DNA from: Maricaulis sp947259345 | GTDB taxonomy: Bacteria > Pseudomonadota > Alphaproteobacteria > Caulobacterales > Maricaulaceae | NCBI GenBank assembly: GCA_965217205.1 | Contig: OZ244254.1 | Coordinates: forward strand, 2,790,001 to 2,854,000 | Length of the DNA: 64,000 bases | Direction of reading: 5' to 3' | Shown here: positions 50,175 through 58,300 of the stretch, piece after piece | Layout: the number at the start of each line of letters is the position of its first letter | Numbering within the stretch: the first letter of the stretch is position 1 | Made by a program: the position numbers and the translations under genes | The notes under the pieces: generated by a model | The model's database searches: none | The model's input: the letters and a program-made list of their open reading frames with translations, nothing else | What the model was told of the DNA's origin: nothing

Positions 50175-50528
50175 AAGCGAACGGCTATCGCGTCGGGCGT
50201 GGTTGAAGGGCAAGACGCCCGGCCTCCCTCTCCGGCCCGCAGCACTTCATTGCGAGGACACGGAGCGAAGCAAGGCTGAGCCACCTATTGAGGCGCGCTC
50301 GACTGTAACGGCCTGGGCCGTTTAGCCGTTTCGGGGTGTGTCCGCGGCCCGGCCGCCAGCAGTTCATATGAAGCACCTGGTACGGCATGAAAGCTCGTCT
50401 TGAAGTTCGATAAGCCCTTCAATATCAACTACGGCCGGGTTTGGCCGAAAGCGGCCGCAGTGTGTCGGCGCGTTACAGTTGAACAAACGATTTTAATTGA
50501 TCAGCAAGTCTTGATGACATACGTTCAG
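50175..50528. other. Gene-free stretch upstream of the structured element
   Basis: No supported gene; a plus-strand ORF from 50400 runs through the hairpins below and has no ribosome site. AT-rich part (TTGAACAAACGATTTTAATT at about 50479) could hold a plus-strand promoter, but I see no clean -10. Confidence 0.4.
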
Positions 50529-50650
50529 GGTGTACCGAGAGCGATGAAAGACGGTACGCCAGCCCTTTCGGGGGTGTCGCGGAGAGCGACGGCAACTGGT
50601 TTTCGTACTGGCCTTCAGGCCACGAAAGGGTCCCCGCGGGGACCCTTTTC
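50529..50650 (+). ncRNA. Candidate structured small RNA with intrinsic terminator
   Basis: Five consecutive hairpins: GGTGTACCG/CGGTACGCC (50529-50537, 50552-50560), CCC-TTTC-GGG (50561-50575), GTCGC-GGAGA-GCGAC (50576-50590), TTTCG...TGGCC-TTCA-GGCCA-CGAAA (50601-50627) and a perfect terminator stem GGGTCCCCGCGGGGACCC then TTTTC (50628-50650). Almost every base is in a stem. No known RNA family recognised. Confidence 0.55.
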
Positions 50651-50703
50651 AGTTTCTAGCAAAGGTTTGCGAAGCGGCGGGCTGGCCGGACATGGCCGCG
50701 TGA

Positions 50704-51264
50704 TTACTTACGACGGCCGCCCCCGCGGCCGCGAGACTTATTCGGGTTCGGCCGGGAGATGATCTCGCCCCTGGCGGTCTTGGCGATCAGCGTTGGGAAA
50801 TAGACCTTATCGGACAGCCTCGCATCGTGCGGGGCTGGATAAGCCGATACGACATTGAGGATCACGTCCAGTTTCTTCGAGCGAGCCGGCTCTGCTTCGA
50901 ACGGAATAATCAACGGATCTAGGCCCGGCTCGCCCTTCACGACGAGGAAGCGCCGTTCGCGTTCTCGCCATTCGTCGGCGAAGAAGGCTTTGCCGCGCGA
51001 CGCCCAGACGAAGACTTCTCGGATATTCTTCGATCGCTCATAGCGCTCCGGGCAAAAGGTGCGGGGATCGTCGAATGTGTTCACCCAAACATCAGGCTTG
51101 TCGTCGGGCTGGCGTTTTCGGGTGAAGCAATGTGTCGAGGTGAATGCGACGCGGACCTTGTAGACGCGAGTGTCACCCGTCGGCCCGGCGACGTCCATAA
51201 CGAACGGGCGCAGGTGGCGTAGACAAAAGGTCTCGCCCTGACATCTAAACTCAACCGGAAGCAT
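50704..51264 (-). CDS. Unrecognised 186-aa protein
   Basis: MLPVEFRCQGETFCLRHLRP start; basic Gly/Arg tail (KSRGRGGGRRK). Segments YKVRVAFTSTHCFTRKRQ and DPRTFCPERYERSKNIREVF have regularly placed Cys and His. No family recognised. The ribosome site is weak, and a TTG six codons upstream is a possible alternative. Unlike its neighbours it sits alone between two structured non-coding segments. Confidence 0.65.
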   Translation of the reverse strand: MLPVEFRCQGETFCLRHLRPFVMDVAGPTGDTRVYKVRVAFTSTHCFTRKRQPDDKPDVWVNTFDDPRTFCPERYERSKNIREVFVWASRGKAFFADEWRERERRFLVVKGEPGLDPLIIPFEAEPARSKKLDVILNVVSAYPAPHDARLSDKVYFPTLIAKTARGEIISRPNPNKSRGRGGGRRK

Positions 51265-51324
51265 CGCACCCAAAAAGCTCAATTTTGGCGGAGCTTATGG
51301 TTGTTCGTGAGCCTTCCAAAACGC

Positions 51325-51352
51325 TTTATCCAGCGAATGCTCGCTGGATAAA
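51325..51352. terminator. Perfect 12-bp-stem hairpin downstream of the 51.4-kb gene
   Basis: TTTATCCAGCGA-ATGC-TCGCTGGATAAA, followed on the minus strand by GCGTTTTGG. Probably the terminator of the membrane-protein gene ending at 51423, though the T tract is short. Confidence 0.55.
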
Positions 51353-51422
51353 CAAGACGTGGAAAAACTGACCCCCGACTGTGCGGCCCACGGCAATGAT
51401 AGTGGATGAGACAGGTCGCCAA

Positions 51423-51839
51423 TCAGCGCAGTCTGCGACGCAGCGTGCAGTAGGCGACACCAGCAGTCCCAACAGAAGCAACCCCAAGCACCAGAACATC
51501 TAAGGCGGGCATGATGCCGCTGAACAAAAGCGCGAAGGACGGCTGGTTGGCCATCATGATCCAGTCGGCAGAGCTTGCGAGCCAGGCCAGACAAGCGGCG
51601 GGAACGGCCCAGACATTCCGACGAAGGAACAGTACGATCGCAATAGGATAGGCCAGCACCTGGAGGATAAATGCGAGTGCTTGGGCGTGGGTACAGGTTG
51701 CCGCAATCTCGCGAAGAATGACCCAATGCACACCCCAATCGCTGCCGACGCGATAGGAGATGAGCAACAAGAGGCCCCAACCCAGCACGTGAAGGGTCTC
51801 TAGCCCCAAGAGGAAAAGTGTCAGTGGCCGAACCCACAT
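51423..51839 (-). CDS. 138-aa four-helix membrane protein
   Basis: Four hydrophobic helices (LTLFLLGLETLHVLGWGLLL, ALAFILQVLAYPIAIVLFL, WAVPAACLAWLASSADWIM, IMPALDVLVLGVASVGTAGV). AGGAGG precedes the ATG. No family recognised; divergent from the next membrane protein, which is on the plus strand. Confidence 0.75.
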   Translation of the reverse strand: MWVRPLTLFLLGLETLHVLGWGLLLLISYRVGSDWGVHWVILREIAATCTHAQALAFILQVLAYPIAIVLFLRRNVWAVPAACLAWLASSADWIMMANQPSFALLFSGIMPALDVLVLGVASVGTAGVAYCTLRRRLR

Positions 51840-51979
51840 GCCTGCCTCCTGCGCAAAAGAGCCATGCGGCCCCCCGGACAAAATTGACAGTCCAGGACCG
51901 CACAACGACAAAGCAGAAAACCAAGACGCGCAAACGAATCATCTAATCGTTACAAGTGCATAGTGAGGAAGGAACGACC

Positions 51980-52312
51980 GTGCCGCAATACGCCGAAATT
52001 CAAAAACGTCTCACGCTCGGCCTGATCATCGCGACCCTGATTGCGATATTTCCAGTGGGATATGGCTATTACAGCTTGTTGCGGCTGGCGATGATGTTGG
52101 GCTGCGGCTTCCTGGCTTATCAGGCCTACGCGACAAGCCGGATCAATAATCGCTGGATGTGGATTCTTGCGGCCCTGGCGATCACGTTTAATGCAATCGC
52201 TCCGATTGGACTGCCCTCGGAGGCCTGGATGATCATTGATCTCCTGGCGGCCGGCGCTCTTTGGCAATACCGCAACGCCATTATTGCCGCGCAAGCGGAT
52301 AATGCTGCGTGA
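51980..52312 (+). CDS. 110-aa membrane protein, DUF6804-like
   Basis: GTG start after GAGGAAGG. Three to four helices (LTLGLIIATLIAIFPVGYGY, ILAALAITFNAIAPIGLPS, AWMIIDLLAAGALWQY). Small membrane proteins of this shape are widespread and uncharacterised. It is one of very few plus-strand genes between 31 and 61 kb, so probably a separate acquisition. Confidence 0.72.
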   Translation: MPQYAEIQKRLTLGLIIATLIAIFPVGYGYYSLLRLAMMLGCGFLAYQAYATSRINNRWMWILAALAITFNAIAPIGLPSEAWMIIDLLAAGALWQYRNAIIAAQADNAA

Positions 52313-52472
52313 GGAGGGGTTTGACCTGCTCTGTCAGGGGCGAACCCAAAAAAGGTCCGTAGCAGTTTGATCGCCTGGCGACCCGAAGGGAGACCGGCGC
52401 ATTTGTGCTAGGACCGCCCGAAAGGCCCCCTCCCCCGTATTCGGGATCCCGAGGAATGCTTGGGGCATGCGT

Positions 52473-53180
52473 TCAATGGGCCACCCGGTAGACGGTCTGA
52501 TCCGTTTCGTCGCGAACGAGATCGATCGTGGCGCCATCAAAGTGGAACGCCAGGTGCGGGCCCTGGACCGGGATGCCAATCACGTCCGGCCAGAAGGCCG
52601 CCAGACACGAGCCTCCCGGATCTCGTACAGAGGGGTAGACGACCCCGTTGGATCCCGACGCGCGTAATGACCGGGCAAGGCCTTGTGAAGCGACATAGCT
52701 GTTGGGATCGAGGCAGTCCTCGAAAGCAGCCTGATCGCGGATGTCGTGGAAGTCCTCAGAGACGTCACCGACGAGCACGCGGTATTGGGAGAACCAGCCA
52801 GGCTCTTCGGCTGAAGCCGCGAATGCATTGGCGGCGTGGAACATCTTTTCAGCCAGGGCCGTTTCGTAGGCTTCAGCCGCGTAATAGACGCCGAATGAGC
52901 CATCGTGAAAGCGGCCGGTCCATTGTGGCGAGACGTGAACGAAGGGCGCCATGACGTAAGAGGCCCCTGCCCCGCTCACACGGCGGGCGGCTGGCACGAG
53001 AGCGAGCTGGCCGAACGCGGGATTGGTGCGGGGGTTCGTTTTCGCCTCACCCATTGCAACCGCATCCCAGTCGGATGGATCGCAGATATCTTCAAACAGG
53101 GAGATTGGGGGAAAGCGCGAAGAAATGATCCGGTGAGCGCAAGCCCACCGGATCGGTGTAACCGACGGTGTTGCAGACAT
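52473..53180 (-). CDS. RES-domain toxin
   Basis: 235 aa. The RES fold is seen in GRFHDGSFGVYYAAEAYETALAE (quoted in part: GRFHDGSFGVYYAAEAYETA, with the catalytic Glu) and in SNGVVYPSVRDPGGSCLAAF with the conserved Ser. RES toxins degrade NAD+ or ADP-ribosylate targets (established for the family). ATG starts 2 bp after the antitoxin stop. With the next gene it forms a ParS-RES type II toxin-antitoxin pair. Confidence 0.9.
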   Translation of the reverse strand: MSATPSVTPIRWACAHRIISSRFPPISLFEDICDPSDWDAVAMGEAKTNPRTNPAFGQLALVPAARRVSGAGASYVMAPFVHVSPQWTGRFHDGSFGVYYAAEAYETALAEKMFHAANAFAASAEEPGWFSQYRVLVGDVSEDFHDIRDQAAFEDCLDPNSYVASQGLARSLRASGSNGVVYPSVRDPGGSCLAAFWPDVIGIPVQGPHLAFHFDGATIDLVRDETDQTVYRVAH

Positions 53181-53182
53181 GA

Positions 53183-53614
53183 TCAACCCCGCATGGCATC
53201 GAGATAGTGGCGCACATCGAGCAGAGCGAAGAGGTCGCCTCGCAGCATCCAATCCAGCGGAGGCTGGTTGTCGAAGTGCGTGTTGTCTCGGCGGACCCAT
53301 CGATAGGCGCGCTCATTCTCGGTGAAGATGATGCGCAAGGCCTTGTGGATCCCCATGAGGATCGACAGGCGCGTTTTCAGATCCACACTCAGGCGCGAGA
53401 TATCGCCCTTCTTCCACCGGCGCCAGGTGGTTTCGGACACCCCGCCCAGCAGTGTGCACGACTGGGCATCGCTCAGGCCCCACAGCGCAAACAGGCGCAC
53501 GACGGCGCGCGCCATCGCCTGGCCTTCCTCATTGGAGATGGTGATCGCCTCACCGATCCCGCTTACAGCGGCGATCGTGTTGGGCGCGTGGGTTTCGACG
53601 GGTAGAAGTTTCAT
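53183..53614 (-). CDS. Xre/MbcA/ParS-type antitoxin
   Basis: 143 aa. N-terminal HTH-like half (LSDAQSCTLLGGVSETTWRR) and C-terminal toxin-binding domain (LSILMGIHKALRIIFTENER ... PPLDWMLRGDLFALLDVRHY). The ending with L-D-x-x-R-Y-L-D is typical of MbcA/ParS antitoxins. GAGGAT precedes the ATG. Partner of the RES toxin directly downstream. Confidence 0.88.
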   Translation of the reverse strand: MKLLPVETHAPNTIAAVSGIGEAITISNEEGQAMARAVVRLFALWGLSDAQSCTLLGGVSETTWRRWKKGDISRLSVDLKTRLSILMGIHKALRIIFTENERAYRWVRRDNTHFDNQPPLDWMLRGDLFALLDVRHYLDAMRG

Positions 53615-53692
53615 GGCAACATCCTCGAGGCGGAGCCTATCACAAGGCCCCGCCAAAAGAAAGAAAAACCCGTAATTCCGACCAAATGGCGG

Positions 53693-54085
53693 CTACTTGA
53701 ATTCCCGGGTGAGGATCTCGAAGCGCGTGCGGGAGACCTTGATCACCACCTCGCCGATCTTCGGATCGAGCAAGCCGATGACGTCGTCGAGCGGGAAGAA
53801 TTCCGCCCCGTCATCGCCGCCCCAGATCGCGCGCTTGTTGTCGTAGAAGTCTGCGTCCAGTTTGGGGTGGCAGCCCTTGGCATAGGCAACGGGCCACCCG
53901 CCTTCGGGCATTTTCCCGCGATCGCAATGCGCCATGAAATAGACGCCTTGGTCGCCGACGAGGACAAGGCCGGGGCCAACGTCATCGCCCCAGAACTGAG
54001 GCGCAGAGGTCGCTGCCTGCGCCGCGCGGATTTCACTGCGAAGCTGCTCAAGCGCCTCGCCCTTCCAAACCAGTTGACCGCCCAT
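53693..54085 (-). CDS. DUF3085-family protein
   Basis: 130 aa. VLVGDQGVYFMAHCDRGKMP, VAYAKGCHPKLDADFYDNKR and WGGDDGAEFFPLDDVIGLL are the DUF3085 hallmarks. The family is common on alphaproteobacterial plasmids; function unknown. AAGGAT precedes the ATG and is partly inside a 9-bp-stem hairpin. A GTG nine codons upstream lies in that hairpin. Confidence 0.8.
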   Translation of the reverse strand: MGGQLVWKGEALEQLRSEIRAAQAATSAPQFWGDDVGPGLVLVGDQGVYFMAHCDRGKMPEGGWPVAYAKGCHPKLDADFYDNKRAIWGGDDGAEFFPLDDVIGLLDPKIGEVVIKVSRTRFEILTREFK

Positions 54086-54093
54086 TGGATATC

Positions 54094-54139
54094 CTTTCGT
54101 GACAGCGTTCACGAAAGCGATCCGACCTTTCCTTTCTGG
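54094..54139 (-). promoter_or_regulatory. Polypurine-hairpin leader (54.1 kb)
   Basis: Minus strand: CCAGAAAGGAAAGGTC (54124-54139), then perfect hairpin CTTTCGTGA-ACGCTG-TCACGAAAG (54094-54117), whose 3' arm overlaps the ribosome site AAAGGAT. Confidence 0.7.
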
Positions 54140-54155
54140 CCCTGGCGAAGGCGGG

Positions 54156-55037
54156 CTAGTGAACGGGTTCCCCGCGGTTTTCCTCGATCAGAGACTGCAG
54201 CGCGGGTTCTCCATGCACCTGCGCGTAGAGTTCCGCGCTGGCGTCATCGTTGAGCGGATCGAAATCGGAGTGGGTTTCATCACTGATGAAGTCCTCACCG
54301 TAGGCCTTGGTCGTTCGGAAGGACCAGCACCAGCCCTCATCATAGCCGATCACGTCGAATTCCAGCTCGTCAGCGTAGAGCTTGGCGAGGTGCGCATAGA
54401 CAGGCTCCGGGGGCGACCAGGCCGTAGAAAATTCAAGGACGAGTTCGAATTCATCACCGAGAGATGCAACCTCCTGACGGATATGGCCATGATAGGCGTT
54501 CCACTTGGTGCCCCAGTATTTCAAAGACCAGTCATACCAGTTGGTTGCACCGTGCTCGGACATGTTGCTCAACATGGTTCGGCCGATATCGGCCAAGGTG
54601 GGGTTCTCGGCCAACTGCGCGTGCGCCTATGTCAGCAGTTCCCGATCGGTGAGCGCTTCGGATGCCGCTTTGGCGCTTTCCCAGGCGAGTTTCCATTCAT
54701 CGGCCCCGCGCTCGATATCCGAGCCGATCTGACCGTGCGCCCAGTTCAGACGCAGATCGCTCGCTGTGGATCGATACGCCCCGGTGGACTTGTGCAGCAG
54801 GGGGACTTCATCGGCGATCTCCAGCGTCTCGGCGATCGCGAAAGCCAGCGAGGTATCGGAATCGGATCCGGACACCGTGTTTTTGATGGAATGAGGCATC
54901 GCAATGATTGAATTGAAATCCAGGCCGGCGGAGTCATCACCGCTCGCAGCGGGTTTCCAATGCTTGGTGAGGAATGCCTCAAGCACCGCAGCCGTCTTGG
55001 CGCGCAGGGTCATGACGTTTGTTGTGTGATTGGGCAT
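54156..55037 (-). pseudogene. DUF1281/YubB-like ferredoxin-fold protein interrupted by an in-frame TAG
   Basis: Start MPNHTTNVMTLRAKTAAVLE is typical of these plasmid proteins; the second half has NWYDWSLKYWGTKWNAYHGH and FSTAWSPPEPVYAHLAKLYA, equally typical. Between them, in the same frame, is a TAG at 54627-54629 (ELLT-stop-AHAQLAENPTL). Changing 54629 from A to G would give CAG (Gln) and one 293-aa protein. Either a recent nonsense mutation or readthrough; the rest is intact, so the lesion is young. The family's function is unknown. Confidence 0.82.
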
Positions 55038-55329
55038 GTCGCGAAGTCCTTCGATTGATAGTCGCCTGCAAGGGTTCAGCGCACGCTAGGCCATAGCCGT
55101 TGTTCGGTCGGGAGGCCGACCGAACTTTTTCGCGTCGCGTTCGCGCGCGCGTCCCGGCCTTTGCTTTCGACCAATTGGGTTGAAGCAATGCGCACAAGTG
55201 CCATCGCCCTCGGCGCGAGCCCCCGGTTGACCGCGTGATCCCGCGATCAACTGGGCTTGCGGGTTCCCGGTTCTCCCCAAGTCAGGGCCTTGGCGAGCCC
55301 GGGCATGCATGGAGGGCAAGCCGACAGGA
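55038..55329. other. 292-bp hairpin-rich gap upstream of the DUF1281-like gene
   Basis: No gene seen. Contains a plus-strand terminator (55102-55130) and a second hairpin with arms GTTGACCGCG/CGCGATCAAC (55226-55251, 9 of 10 paired). Confidence 0.5.
55102..55130 (+). terminator. Intrinsic terminator on the plus strand
   Basis: GTTCGGTCGG-GAGG-CCGACCGAAC, a perfect 10-bp stem, followed by TTTTT. It has the form of a plus-strand terminator, but no plus-strand gene lies within 2 kb upstream, so it may end an antisense or small RNA. Confidence 0.75.
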
Positions 55330-58300
55330 TTAGAGCTGGAAGGCCATGTCGGGTCGTGCCGCAAAAAGCGCTTCAACGAAGGCGGGGATGCCCGTCTCCT
55401 GAACGATGAGGCGCGGCGTGTAGTTGTGAATGACCAGTTCGGCGCCAAGGTTCGTCCAGAACGCGCTTTGGCGACGATCAAAACCGACGATCTCGATGCA
55501 GGGGCGGTCCATATGCCGCGTGCGAATGATCCGTAACCCACAACTGGTCCGCACGGTTGCGCCGAAGTTTCGAAGGGCTGAACGCACCATCGCCACGCTC
55601 GGCCGCGAGGAGATCGAACAGAAGCGTTCTACCTGCTCGGGCGAGAGCAAGCGCCCGATCAGGGTAGTGCCGGTGTCCAGGCTCACCCGTCGTACCGCGA
55701 CATCATCACTTGGAAGCCCGCGCCAAAGATGCAGGCAGCTGCCGTGGAGCAGGAAATGGCGCTCATTGATCGGCTCAACCGGCTGGGCCAGAAACGCACT
55801 CCAGGCGGTTTCACAGCGCTCAGCAGCACACGGGTCGAGCCGGCCGAGCAGATTGGCCTCGGCGGTGTGGTAGCGCGTTGTGGGCGTCACGCAGGTCACG
55901 ACGGGATAGGCATGACCGTCCAGACCGGCCGCCATTCGGGGCTGGTATGTCATGACGGGCCGGCCGCTCGATCGTTCGATGAAATGGCCGACGATATCGA
56001 GCCCCCTGGGAACAGCCTGGTCGAATTGGATGCGGCTCGGGGTTCGCATGGTCTCGATCACAGAAACATAGGCGGCGTTGAAGCCCTCCGGATCCGCAGG
56101 GAGGGTGTGGCGTTCAACTTCGCCAGCCCGATCCGCGCTAAGCTCGGCAATCGAGCGATCCAGGCGCCCCTCACTGGCGGCCAGATCGCATGCGCCCTCA
56201 AGCAGATCGTAGAACTCGCCAAAAATGGCGTTCTGCATGGCAACAGGCAGCGCGAGAAGGCGGTTGAGCCAGCGCGTGATCGGCGGAAGGTCGGCCACAA
56301 CGCCGCCCTCCTCCATGATGACCGTGAGCCCGGTCAGGGATTGAAAACGCTCGGCCGAAACGCAGCTCTTGGAATTCGCCAATTGTTGGACCCAGGCGGC
56401 ATAGGCGCCCATCGCCAATGGGCCAGACAGATTGTCGAGCGGAGAAAAAAGCTCCTCCCCGGCTGAGCGACGATCACCCTTGGTAAAGGCGCCGAGGGTT
56501 TCCAGCCGTTGCGAGATCGTGGACGTGAAGCGTCTCTGGCCCGCCAGATCTGTGGTCACGACCCGGAAAAGAGGCGCACACGCCTGATTATTGCGATGCG
56601 AACGGCCAAGGCCCTGCAAGGCCTTGTTCGCACGCCAACCCGGCTCGATGAGATAGTGGACACGGCGCTTGCGATTTCGAGCGGTGTTGGACGCGTGATA
56701 GGAACGCCCGGTGCCGCCGGCGTCAGAGAAGACAAGCAGCTCGGCCTGGCCGTCCATGAAGCGACGGGCCTCATGGGTATTGGCACCCGTTCCCCGCGTG
56801 TCGATGGCTTGGCCTTGATCGGTTTTGATGATGCGACGGGACCGGCCCGTGCATTCAGCCAGTCGAGCCGGACCGAAATGAAAGACCAGTTGGTCGAGCG
56901 CGCCCAGGCAATTGGGCATGAGATGCAGCTTGGTCAAAAGCTCGTCTCTCGAGCGCTGCGCCGTCGGAGAGATGAGGCGCTGGCCTTCATTATCAACGGC
57001 GGGCCGGGCATCCACGTCGGATCCATCCGTGCCATAAACCGGCTCGAACTGCGCGACCGGAAAGGCGCGCTCGAGATAGTCGATCACGTACTCCTTCGGC
57101 GTGAACTCGAGCTGATCGACACTCGTACCGTCCAATTTGTCCAGCCGCCGCGCAAGCACGGCTTCATTGGTGGAAGTGACCTGCACGACGGGCGCAAGGC
57201 CCGCCTCAATGTCGCGTTCACAGGCATCAATGAGCGTGGGAGCCTGGATGGATTGGAGCAGGTGGCCAAAGAACCGCAACTTCGTTGACTCGAACGCGGA
57301 ACGAGCGGCGGCCTTTGCGCTGGAGGATTGGGTCTCACCGTCTGGCGTGGTGATACCGCAAGCCTGAAGCGCGCGCTCCAAACCGTTGTGGATGATCGTC
57401 CACGCCTCCGACCAGCTGTCCCAAAGGTCAGTGTCTTCTGGCGTAAAGGCGTGCTCGAGCGGTTCGTATTCGACACCCTCATAGCTCAGAGCCCGCGAGA
57501 CGAAGAGCCCGCGACCCTTGAGCTCGCGAACGAGAAGCTCGAGGGCGGCAGCACCGCCGGCGTCGATCGTGGCCAGGCAGGACTGGCGCGTGTCAAACGG
57601 TGTTTGAGCGCAGCCCCACAGTCCAAGACGCGTGGCATAAGCGATGTTATGGACGTGGCTGGCGCCGGTCGCAGACGCATAGACAACGCGCGCTTCTGGA
57701 AGCGCGTTCTGCAGCCGCAGACCCGTCAGGCCAGTGAGTGAAGCCTGCCCTTTGCCGATAAAGCCCTCAATCTCCGTGGCCGATCCCATCGCATGGGACT
57801 CGTCGAAAACGATCACTCCGTCGAAGGCCTCGCCCAGCGCTTCAAGAACCTGCTCGAGGCGTGACCGGCGGGTCGCTGAACCTTGATTGCGAAGCGTGGC
57901 GTAGGTGGCGAAGAAGATGCCCTGGCGATCAGCCAGATTGGCGTCGGCATTGAAGCTGCGAAGGTCGATAATGTCGTGGGGGCGACCACCCAGATCGCAC
58001 CAGTCACGTCGAGCATCTTCGATCAGTGCGGCGCTCTCAGAGATCCAAAGGGCTTTGCGCCGACCCTGACACAGATTGTCCATGATGATGCCGGCAACGG
58101 TGCGGCCTTTGCCGACGCCGGTGCCGTCAGCCAGGAAGAACCCGTAGCGATAGGCCTCGCCCTCTTCTCGAGGCATAAGATCGCAACCATCTTCGGACAG
58201 CTCATAGAAGCCGGGGATATGCCGAGAGTGCGCCTGGCCAGCGTACACGACGGCCTCAAGCTGCGCGGCCGACAGGATCCCGCGAGAGACGATCCGCTTG

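Noticed and set aside
50479..50528. Group II intron or hammerhead ribozyme near the structured element
   Set aside because: GATGA and GAAA fragments are present, but the conserved cores and stem order of either ribozyme are not.
50400..50762. 120-aa plus-strand frame through the structured element
   Set aside because: It reads through five hairpins and a terminator, has no ribosome site and no protein-like domains. The RNA structure is the better explanation.
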